From contig JAUUYL010000025.1 of the NCBI GenBank assembly GCA_030590485.1, positions 1 to 34,750 of the forward strand: a stretch of 34,750 nt of DNA. The letters run 5' to 3'. The position numbers and the translations under genes are program-made. Of the stretch, positions 24,300 through 30,666 are shown piece after piece. How positions within the stretch are numbered: the stretch's first letter is position 1; each line of letters opens with the position of its first letter. The notes beneath the pieces are model-generated. The model was given only the letters and a program-made list of their open reading frames with translations. It ran no database searches and was not told the DNA's origin. Source of the DNA: Lentisphaerota bacterium (GTDB taxonomy: Bacteria; Verrucomicrobiota; Kiritimatiellia; UBA8416; JAUUYL01).

Positions 24300-25633
24300 T
24301 TTTCACCCCCAGGAAAATACAGCACAAAACTGAATTTGTATTTGCCCCTTAAGAACTTAATGTCGCCGGGAACAACCTGCGCAAATATCTTGGTCTTGTT
24401 AAGGTTTTCATGAAACCCAACCACAATGCTCCTTGCGGACGCCTCGCCGGATAACACAAGACTCTCCCCCTTCTTGTAATTGAACCTTGAAAGTTCTATG
24501 CCACTCACCGGCAGTAGCGTCGTGACCTCGCGGAGGCATTCAAGCGCGCTGTCTGATCTATCCATATACTGCCGGATAATGCGTATCCGGCTGGCCATCT
24601 CGCGAACTTCATCCGCAGGTGCCTTCCAATGTGTCTGTTCAGCGAGCAGATCTTCCAACACCTTTTCCTGATAGAATATGTACCCCTGAAATCCAGCAAC
24701 CATCAACACCCAGACCACAGCCAGAGAAGCTGCAATAGAAATCACCTTTTTCCTGGATTGCCTCGATGTCTCCGCAAGCCGCCAGGATAGCGGCGTCATG
24801 TCCAGCATCCCTCTGTCTTCATCCGCCGATCTGCGCGCGAGTCCTTCCGAAAGAGACGGAAGTGTCTTCAGCGATTCTACCTGAACATCACATCCGCATT
24901 CCCGCTTGATCTCCTCAATAAAATCGCCCGATACATCATCATCCGAATACACTTCAATCGAAATAGACTCTGCCACGCCATGTTCAAGTTCAAGCGACAT
25001 GATCGTATATCCGACCTCTCCGGCTATTTCCATCAGGAGGTCGTCCCGGGGCATATCATCTCCGGCAGATAGCGAACGAAAAACTATAGGGGCGCCATCC
25101 TGGAGCACAACAATCACCGGTGCTGCGTTTATCACGATTACCACCTGCCGGCCCTTAGCCAGAATCCGGCCTTCATCCCGAAGTAGACGCAGCCAACCCA
25201 TTATATCAACATCTATCCGTTCGGTCTGAACACCAGAATTCTTGAGCTTATCGCCTATGGCATCGATTACGTCCGTCTTTACCGCCGCAGTCAGAACAAG
25301 GCAGTTAGCCTCCCGCTTTTCAAGCACTTCATAGGAAACCACCATGTTCTCGATGGGGAAAGGTGAAAACTTGTCCACCTGCAGTTCAACCATACTCCGA
25401 AGTTCATCAGCCTCAACATCGGGCAGCTCTATTACACGCATCAACACCTGGTCAGAAGCAACAGAGCATGCAATCTCACCCTTGAGCTCTCGGCATTCCC
25501 CGCTTATCTCACCATCGACAACAGCTATCTCGCCAGACCCGGTCTTCTCTAAACCGCCCTTGTTCCTTTGAATGGTAGTCCATTCAAGCATGTTTAGCCC
25601 AAAAGCCAGCCCCGTTATAATATCCTTCGCCAT
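24296..25633 (-). CDS. gspL: T2SS assembly-platform protein GspL (PilM-PilN-like)
   Basis: Links the cytoplasmic ATPase to the pseudopilus machinery. The 445 residues split into a cytoplasmic actin-like part (1-290; LPDVEADELRSMVELQVDKFSPFP is the PilM/GspL signature), one membrane helix (about 296-320, VISIAASLAVVWVLMVAGFQGYIFY) and a periplasmic PilN-like domain with a coiled-coil linker and a final beta-rich segment. This single-chain arrangement is the GspL form, whereas type IV pilus systems use separate PilM and PilN. No strong ribosome binding site precedes ATG 25633. A composite repeat element separates it from gspK. Confidence 0.87.
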   Translation of the reverse strand: MAKDIITGLAFGLNMLEWTTIQRNKGGLEKTGSGEIAVVDGEISGECRELKGEIACSVASDQVLMRVIELPDVEADELRSMVELQVDKFSPFPIENMVVSYEVLEKREANCLVLTAAVKTDVIDAIGDKLKNSGVQTERIDVDIMGWLRLLRDEGRILAKGRQVVIVINAAPVIVVLQDGAPIVFRSLSAGDDMPRDDLLMEIAGEVGYTIMSLELEHGVAESISIEVYSDDDVSGDFIEEIKRECGCDVQVESLKTLPSLSEGLARRSADEDRGMLDMTPLSWRLAETSRQSRKKVISIAASLAVVWVLMVAGFQGYIFYQEKVLEDLLAEQTHWKAPADEVREMASRIRIIRQYMDRSDSALECLREVTTLLPVSGIELSRFNYKKGESLVLSGEASARSIVVGFHENLNKTKIFAQVVPGDIKFLRGKYKFSFVLYFPGGEK

Positions 25634-25654
25634 AAATTAAGACCCTTCTGCCCA

Positions 25655-25783
25655 ATCACGCCTTCGACGTGATAAATATCGAATATCAAATATCGAACTC
25701 CGAATATCGAAGGCAAAGGAAACATTACTTAATAATCCTTCCGCTAACTTCGACATTCGATATTCATTATTCGATATTCATCA
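25655..25783. repeat. composite inverted heptad element, copy 3, with flanking hairpin
   Basis: Hairpin arms ATCACG (25655-25660) and CGTGAT (25668-25673), left arm 25675-25709 (AATATCG, AATATCA, AATATCG, AACTCCG, AATATCG), a centre with GGCAAAGGA and TCCTTCCGCTAAC, and right arm 25749-25783 (TTCGACA, TTCGATA, TTCATTA, TTCGATA, TTCATCA). It ends 5 bp from the gspK stop. Confidence 0.88.
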
Positions 25784-25787
25784 TTCT

Positions 25788-26891
25788 TTACTCTTCTTCC
25801 CGCCATCTCAATATCACTAGGTTATCACCCGAAAATCTTGCTATACACCAGACTTTCTTTCTTACGCCACCAACCTCACCTATAGAAGTGATCCGGTATA
25901 TAGCCGATGATGTTGTCAAATATTGCTTAGCTGCCGGATCTATGTCCGGCACACGGCCCGCAAAATCGCCAACATTCCTGAACGAATAATCCTCATTTTC
26001 ACCTTCCGAAATCAAAAGCTCATCTTCAAGAGCCGAACCTTCCCGCTCTTCAATAATAGCATTTGCAACCAAATCGTCAACACCGGGTAATGTCATCAAA
26101 ACCCGCAAACCTGCAGCATTAACATTCACCTTACCATCTCCATAGGTTGTCAGTAAATCCTGAATCCCACTAATTTTCACTTCCTCTTCACCCTCAAGTG
26201 CCTTTTCGAGGACCCCGCCGAATAATATGGTGTGAGTGTAACCTTTAATAAGAAGAAGCTCTCCAACCGTATCAAGCGGCCCGTTCTTTGCCTGATACGC
26301 ATTGGTAAGCGTACCATAATAGTCTTCTGTCTCCGCCCCATCCGGACGAGACTCGTTGTTTCTGTCGGTCCAGTCAAGGAATGATTCTATAAGCTCCGGC
26401 CACAACCCGCTGTCCTCGGTAATGCCACCTACCTCAAGTATTCTTTCAAAATTCTCCTCAATCTCCTCGTCCCTTTTCCCTAGATTATTGATGTTACGCC
26501 TCGCTGGCTCCGGCACAATATCCAATATTATCTTTCCGTCACCCAGCTCATGTTCAAGCCCCCTTATAGCAAGTCCCCGGGAAAGCCTCAACGCATCCTC
26601 ATGAAACTCATTCTCATCCTCTGTAGCACCATCATCCTTCGTCTTGCTCCTGGATATATCCCTGCTCTTTGCCATAAGCATATTAGCCAACTCCACGCCA
26701 GACTTGGCTAGATACACAGCTTTCGAACGCTTTTTATAATACGAGATGATACGCGCCTCTATCCTGGCATCAAACGCGAACGAACCTATCAAAAGCGCCA
26801 ACAGACCAAGCACCCACAACACGATAATCAGCGCACTCCCGCCTTCGCCCCTTCGACATTCGACATTCGATATTCGATATTCGATATTCAT
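25788..26891 (-). CDS. gspK: T2SS minor pseudopilin GspK
   Basis: Large minor pseudopilin capping the pseudopilus tip with GspI and GspJ. From ATG 26891 it has 367 residues: a 17-18 residue leader (MNIEYRISNVECRRGEGG), then SALIIVLWVLGLLALLIGSFAFDARIEARI, the prepilin helix, which in GspK typically lacks Glu5. The alpha-helical insert and the hairpin VNVNAAGLRVLMTLPGVDDLVANAIIEER near the C-terminus are GspK features. Upstream in-frame GTG 26909 and ATG 26906 are possible starts. All lie in repeat DNA, and the leader is encoded almost wholly by a TATCGAA-type array. It follows gspJ closely. Confidence 0.88.
   Translation of the reverse strand: MNIEYRISNVECRRGEGGSALIIVLWVLGLLALLIGSFAFDARIEARIISYYKKRSKAVYLAKSGVELANMLMAKSRDISRSKTKDDGATEDENEFHEDALRLSRGLAIRGLEHELGDGKIILDIVPEPARRNINNLGKRDEEIEENFERILEVGGITEDSGLWPELIESFLDWTDRNNESRPDGAETEDYYGTLTNAYQAKNGPLDTVGELLLIKGYTHTILFGGVLEKALEGEEEVKISGIQDLLTTYGDGKVNVNAAGLRVLMTLPGVDDLVANAIIEEREGSALEDELLISEGENEDYSFRNVGDFAGRVPDIDPAAKQYLTTSSAIYRITSIGEVGGVRKKVWCIARFSGDNLVILRWREEE
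26852..26886. repeat. heptad array encoding the GspK leader peptide
   Basis: Units TTCGACA x2 and TTCGATA x3 (+ strand). This corresponds to one arm of the composite TATCGAA element without its partner. Read on the - strand it gives NIEYRISNVEC. Confidence 0.88.
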
Positions 26892-26926
26892 TCCCTCATC
26901 ATTCATCACTCATCACTCATCACTTC
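26892..26926. repeat. heptad array (TGATGAG type) between gspJ and gspK
   Basis: A degenerate first unit, then TCATTCA, TCACTCA x2 and TCACTTC (+ strand). It fills the gap from the gspK start to within 1 bp of the gspJ stop. Confidence 0.8.
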
Positions 26927-26927
26927 T

Positions 26928-27632
26928 CTATTTAACTCCCCTTGTTCGCGGCCCAACGGGAATTCCTATAATCCTGGTCATCAAAGCAGGCTCACCACCT
27001 TCCTCTGCAGGTTCAAGATAAAGAGTTATTTCTACAACGGTTGGAATCCTGTTGGTTTCCTCCCATTCATCTGACCAGTCAATTTCATCATCCATAATCC
27101 GGTATGCCGCCCGACAGTCAAAACCGATAACCTTGCGTGACAAATGAAACGCCTCCACATCCTCTTCAGGATCAAACTCCTCCGGTTGCCCCAAAAGCTG
27201 CCAAGCCTTGACCGTAACCACACTCCGCCCTTCATCATCAGTATCGAGATAAAACTTTACGCGATGCGGGCTGTCAACAAACGAGCAGTCCGCACCAACA
27301 AGAGACGTTCCCAGCTTTACCCAACTGATCACATCGCTGGCAGACTCGTCCGACCCGTTGTCCTCATGCCAGAACCCATACATGTTTCCAGGGCGACTCT
27401 CAGGATAGTACATCGACCTCAACGCCATCTCCAACTGCTCTACGACATAGTCGCCATGATGCAGATTGTCGGTCATCGACGTTCCTTTCTTCCACGCCCT
27501 TAGCGACGTGTTGAAAGTCAAATACGTAACCACACTAATCACCGAAAGCAGAGACAGTGCCAACAGTATCTCTATCAACGTAAACCCGAGCTTACGATTT
27601 GCGATTTGCGATTGCCGATTTACGATTCTCAT
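26928..27632 (-). CDS. gspJ: T2SS minor pseudopilin GspJ
   Basis: A 234-residue minor pseudopilin. The leader MRIVNRQSQIANRKLG precedes the prepilin peptidase site G/FTLIE, with the expected Gly at -1 and Glu at +5, then a hydrophobic helix (ILLALSLLSVISVVTYLTF). The rest is the beta-rich GspJ body with YVVEQLEMALRSMYY and RVKFYLDTDD. ATG 27632 is chosen over the open frame to 27695 because GGAG lies 6 bp before it. The entire leader after two codons is translated from a CGCAAAT-type 7-bp array. It is between gspI and gspK. Confidence 0.87.
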   Translation of the reverse strand: MRIVNRQSQIANRKLGFTLIEILLALSLLSVISVVTYLTFNTSLRAWKKGTSMTDNLHHGDYVVEQLEMALRSMYYPESRPGNMYGFWHEDNGSDESASDVISWVKLGTSLVGADCSFVDSPHRVKFYLDTDDEGRSVVTVKAWQLLGQPEEFDPEEDVEAFHLSRKVIGFDCRAAYRIMDDEIDWSDEWEETNRIPTVVEITLYLEPAEEGGEPALMTRIIGIPVGPRTRGVK

Positions 27633-27633
27633 T
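27592..27633. repeat. heptad array encoding the GspJ leader peptide
   Basis: Units TTACGAT, TTGCGAT x2, TGCCGAT, TTACGAT and TCTCATT (+ strand). The array ends within the start codon region and covers codons 3-14. Confidence 0.9.
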
Positions 27634-27662
27634 ACAACTCCAACCTTACAACAATTTTTATG

Positions 27663-27689
27663 ACTCTCACGACCCTCACGACTTAAACG
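27663..27689. repeat. three-unit tandem repeat, period 9, upstream of gspJ
   Basis: ACTCTCACG, ACCCTCACG and ACTTAAACG. The same type of 9-bp array sits at the same place before gspH (28633-28668). Confidence 0.65.
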
Positions 27690-27706
27690 CTTCATTCTTT
27701 CTCAAC

Positions 27707-27748
27707 ACTGTTCTCTGTCTTCTGTTCTCTGTTCCCTGTTCCCTATTT
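27707..27748. repeat. heptad array (GGAACAG type) containing the gspI stop codon
   Basis: Units ACTGTTC, TCTGTCT, TCTGTTC x2, CCTGTTC and CCTATTT (+ strand). The gspI TAG (27745-27743) is in the final unit. Confidence 0.88.
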
Positions 27749-28138
27749 ATCCTCAACATGATATAAATACTGCACTACCTCGTGGTATTTCTCGTAATTA
27801 CGGTCTTTCCAGGTCACCCTCGTACGTATCATATAAATATGATCTTCTTCCGGATCAAAAGGTGTTTCTTCTGCTTCCAGAAACCTCGAATAGGTATAGC
27901 CTTCTACCATGCCTGAATCACCTGTCACCTCAATCTCCTTGATACTCTTGTCCAACCTGGGCGCATGCTTCATATCGCCCATCCCAAGAACCTTTACGGC
28001 CTCATGATATCTTTTGGACGCACGCATCACCGCCATACAACGTGTAAGACATACAAGCATCCCGGCCAGACACATACTCAGTATGCCTGCAGCCAGAATA
28101 ACTTCGATCAAAGTCAACCCTTGCTTGTTTCTACTCAT
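27743..28138 (-). CDS. gspI: T2SS minor pseudopilin GspI
   Basis: A short leader MSRNKQG precedes the cleavage site G/LTLIE, then the helix VILAAGILSMCLAGMLVCLTRCMAV. At 131 residues it is a normal GspI size. ATG 28138 overlaps the gspH stop (ATGAGTAG), which together with the 7-residue leader decides the start. The leader is not repeat-derived, unlike those of GspH, GspJ and GspK, as expected where the start is locked inside the preceding gene. The stop codon lies in a GGAACAG array. Confidence 0.87.
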   Translation of the reverse strand: MSRNKQGLTLIEVILAAGILSMCLAGMLVCLTRCMAVMRASKRYHEAVKVLGMGDMKHAPRLDKSIKEIEVTGDSGMVEGYTYSRFLEAEETPFDPEEDHIYMIRTRVTWKDRNYEKYHEVVQYLYHVEDK

Positions 28139-28625
28139 TCTCAGTCGCCGTTTCCGCAGTAGCCAACGCATCCACCCGAACCTCAGTAGAGGCCCCTTCG
28201 CTATCAACCATTCTTATTGTATAGGGCTTACACCTACCGTTAGTCTGATAAACAACGCTGTAGCTGCCTTTTGTGACCTTGTCTTCTTCCGAAGACATAA
28301 CAAATTCAATCGTAATCCGGTCGAGCGTGCGTTTGATGTTGTCACGCCCTTCACCACCCGCTACCGAGACAGTGCTATTATCAAGATCAAAAACAATCGT
28401 TATGGGGGCCTGCTTTAACACCGCAATGCTTCGAGCGTAACGCCCCGCCTTAACTACCGTCCTGGTGGCAACCCTCAACCTGTTGCCCTTCATAGACTGA
28501 AGAAAACTTGGCACGACTATCGCCGTAGAAATCCCGATAATAGCCAGAACAAGAAACAGTTCAATAAGAGTAAAAGCTGATTTACAATTTGGGATTCGGG
28601 ATTTGCAATTTTCAATTTTCACCAT
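28131..28625 (-). CDS. gspH: T2SS minor pseudopilin GspH
   Basis: A 164-residue minor pseudopilin: leader MVKIENCKSRIPNCKSA, then FTLIELFLVLAIIGISTAIVVPSF, the prepilin helix with Glu+5. The body (RTVVKAGRYARSIAVLKQAPITIVFDLDNSTVSV) is typical GspH/FimT. The residue before the cut is Ala, where Gly is nearly universal. ATG 28625 is preferred; the open frame to 28706 would add 27 residues encoded by a CCCGCC/GGCGGG hairpin (28679-28694) and a 9-bp array. No clear ribosome binding site is seen at either start. The leader is encoded by a 7-bp array. Confidence 0.85.
   Translation of the reverse strand: MVKIENCKSRIPNCKSAFTLIELFLVLAIIGISTAIVVPSFLQSMKGNRLRVATRTVVKAGRYARSIAVLKQAPITIVFDLDNSTVSVAGGEGRDNIKRTLDRITIEFVMSSEEDKVTKGSYSVVYQTNGRCKPYTIRMVDSEGASTEVRVDALATAETATENE
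28581..28622. repeat. heptad array encoding the GspH leader peptide
   Basis: Six units: TTTACAA, TTTGGGA, TTCGGGA, TTTGCAA, TTTTCAA and TTTTCAC (+ strand), covering codons 2-15. Related in pattern to the array in gspJ (27592-27633). Confidence 0.88.
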
Positions 28626-28632
28626 CACGCCC

Positions 28633-28668
28633 AACAATCTTAACGACTTAAACGTCTCAAACGCCTTT
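28633..28668. repeat. four-unit tandem repeat, period 9, upstream of gspH
   Basis: AACAATCTT, AACGACTTA, AACGTCTCA and AACGCCTTT. It resembles the 9-bp array before gspJ. Confidence 0.65.
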
Positions 28669-28702
28669 CCGGCCACAGCCCGCCCTCTGGCGGGAACAAT
28701 CT

Positions 28703-29110
28703 TCAATTAGTGAAGCTGGTGATGTCGTCTTCAGAACCCAATTGACCATCAGGACCGGGGGATTTGACAAGGTAGTTTGCACCAGGATTTTCAATGCTGA
28801 ACGCGTTGCCCCAGGAATCAGTTGGAACACCACCCCTAAGATACGGCGGCTTGCCGTCAACCCCTACCGTCAGATCCTGAAGATTCGATGGATACCTCCC
28901 GACTTCGATCTCGTATACATCGATTGCTGTACAAATAGCAGCTATACTGCTTCTGGTAGCATTTATTCTGGCTTCCGTACCCTTCCCCGCGAAATTAACC
29001 ACGACCACACTAGCCAAAACACCGATAATAACCATCACAAGCAGAATTTCAACAAGCGTAAAACCCGCCGAACTATTACTACACGAACTCTTCCGTCTTT
29101 CATCTCTCAT
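28703..29110 (-). CDS. gspG: T2SS major pseudopilin GspG
   Basis: Main subunit of the pseudopilus. From ATG 29110 it has 135 residues: leader MRDERRKSSCSNSSAG, cleavage site G/FTLVE, helix ILLVMVIIGVLASVVVVNFAG, then the GspG body with AICTAIDVYEIEVGRYPS, DSWGNAF and the Ca-loop-like SPGPDGQLGSEDDI. GAGGAG before ATG 29110 selects this start over the in-frame ATG 29131. This is the best-conserved pseudopilin in the locus. The region upstream to gspF contains a heptad array and a long inverted repeat. Confidence 0.92.
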   Translation of the reverse strand: MRDERRKSSCSNSSAGFTLVEILLVMVIIGVLASVVVVNFAGKGTEARINATRSSIAAICTAIDVYEIEVGRYPSNLQDLTVGVDGKPPYLRGGVPTDSWGNAFSIENPGANYLVKSPGPDGQLGSEDDITSFTN

Positions 29111-29125
29111 AATTATCTCCTCTCT

Positions 29126-29160
29126 ATTCATCGCTCATTACTCATCATTCATCATTTCTT
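29126..29160. repeat. heptad array (TGATGAG type) upstream of gspG
   Basis: Units ATTCATC, GCTCATT, ACTCATC, ATTCATC and ATTTCTT (+ strand). Confidence 0.8.
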
Positions 29161-29193
29161 ATACGTCTAGTCCATTCTTCCGACACCCAACAC

Positions 29194-29271
29194 GTTTAAG
29201 CAGTCATGCCTGTTTCGCAGACCTAGCGAGTATCCGAGCTCCAGTCAAGAAGCAGGCATGACTGCTTAAAC
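29194..29271. repeat. 23-bp inverted repeat enclosing the gspF stop codon
   Basis: Arms 29194-29216 and 29249-29271 match at 22 of 23 positions, the odd one being a possible G-U pair, with a 32-nt centre. The gspF TAA (29268-29266) lies inside the right arm. A second, diverged copy of the last gspF codons lies beyond the element at 29159-29176. Confidence 0.85.
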
Positions 29272-30510
29272 ATCTAATCCATTCGTCATATTAAAAACAG
29301 CCATAAGAACACTGATAGCCACGAAGCCTACTCCCGCCGCGACGAATACAATCAGTATCGGCTCAAGTGCCGTTGTAAATATCTTTATGTTACGATCAAG
29401 CTCATTGTCATAACGCCGCCCTATATGATTCAACGCGGTAGCCATGTCGCCTGTCTGCTCTCCCACCGCGAGCATATCTATTAATATTTTAGGAAAGATC
29501 TTGCCTGCTGCCAGCGGCCCGGAGATGGACGTTCCGTCTGTGACCCGCTCCCTGGCATTTTTGATCTCTTTACTGACAACAACATTGCCGACCGTCTGCT
29601 CGACTATGCTCAGCGCCTGCAGGACCGGCACACCGTTAGACAACAGCGTGCTGAGCGTCCGGGCAAAGTTGGAAAAAATATTTGATGCGACAATCCCCTT
29701 GATAAGCGGAACCCTCAGCTTTATTCCGTCGAACCAGAACCGGCCTCGTTCCGTATTAATGCTCCGCTTAAACATCATACAGGTGAAGAAAACTCCTATT
29801 GCTATCAGCCATCCATACTTAGTCAATATATCAGCCGAGGTGATCAACATCCGGGTAGGTAACGGCAAGGCTCCATCCATCTGCTCAAATATCATCTTGA
29901 ATTTAGGAATAATCCAGGCAATGGCAAAGATCATGGTTGCAATCCCGAGCACCAAGACAATAACCGGGTACACCAGCGCCATTACTACCTTGTCCTTGGT
30001 GTCTTGAACACGCTCGTAATGATCGACCAACCGTCTCAACACCTCGTCGATTGCGCCACTAGCCTCACCAGCACGAATCATACTCACAAAAAGAGGCGGA
30101 AATGAACCCGGATGCCTGCCCATCGCCTCTGAAAGGCTCGAGCCGCGTATAATATCATCCCTCAGGTCAGTAATAATCGTGTCAGTTGCCCCGCCGGTCT
30201 TACGGCTGGCAAGCGAACCAAGCGCCGTCCCGAGAGTCATGCCGGAAGACAGAAGATCGCTCAGCTCCGAAGCAAAGAGCAGGACATCTCTGGACCCCAT
30301 CTTCGCCTTGCCACGATGAATAACCAACTTAGGGCGCACTTTGCCAGCCTCGTCGGCGACAGCGGCGGCCGCCCGCTTCTCGGTCACCGAGACTGGGATA
30401 AGTCCAAGACCTTCGATCTTCGCCATTGCCGTACGCTTATCATTGGCCTCAATGACATCTTCGATCTTCTCGCCACTCTTTGATCGGGCTTTGTATATAA
30501 AAACTGGCAT
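29266..30510 (-). CDS. gspF: T2SS inner-membrane platform protein GspF
   Basis: Polytopic protein that couples GspE to pseudopilus assembly. The 414 residues start with the N-terminal MPVFIYKARSKSGEKIEDVIEA, followed by two repeated GspF domains: first LLFASELSDLLSSGMTLGTAL and RGSSLSEAMGRHPGSFPPLFVSMIRAGEASG; second FSNFARTLSTLLSNGVPVLQAL and PKILIDMLAVGEQTGDMATAL. Membrane segments are visible near ALVYPVIVLVLGIATMIFAIAWIIP and at the C-terminus. GGAGGGGATTT precedes ATG 30510. The C-terminal codons NGLDV-stop lie at the edge of an inverted repeat. Confidence 0.95.
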   Translation of the reverse strand: MPVFIYKARSKSGEKIEDVIEANDKRTAMAKIEGLGLIPVSVTEKRAAAAVADEAGKVRPKLVIHRGKAKMGSRDVLLFASELSDLLSSGMTLGTALGSLASRKTGGATDTIITDLRDDIIRGSSLSEAMGRHPGSFPPLFVSMIRAGEASGAIDEVLRRLVDHYERVQDTKDKVVMALVYPVIVLVLGIATMIFAIAWIIPKFKMIFEQMDGALPLPTRMLITSADILTKYGWLIAIGVFFTCMMFKRSINTERGRFWFDGIKLRVPLIKGIVASNIFSNFARTLSTLLSNGVPVLQALSIVEQTVGNVVVSKEIKNARERVTDGTSISGPLAAGKIFPKILIDMLAVGEQTGDMATALNHIGRRYDNELDRNIKIFTTALEPILIVFVAAGVGFVAISVLMAVFNMTNGLDV

Positions 30511-30525
30511 AAATCCCCTCCACCC

Positions 30526-30653
30526 ATCACGCCTTCGTCGTGATAAATATCGAATGCCGAACTCCGAATAGCGAATGTCGAAATAACTGCTTTAAGTATG
30601 GCACTCTTCCAATAACTTCATTATTCGATATTAATTATTCGAAATTCGATATT
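30526..30653. repeat. composite inverted heptad element, copy 4, with flanking hairpin
   Basis: Hairpin arms ATCACG/CGTGAT (30526-30544) as in copy 3. Left arm 30546-30580: AATATCG, AATGCCG, AACTCCG, AATAGCG, AATGTCG. Right arm 30617-30653: TTCATTA, TTCGATA, TTAATTA, TTCGAAA, TTCGATA. It fills the gspE-gspF gap. Confidence 0.88.
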
Positions 30654-30666
30654 AAATTCTTTCCCT

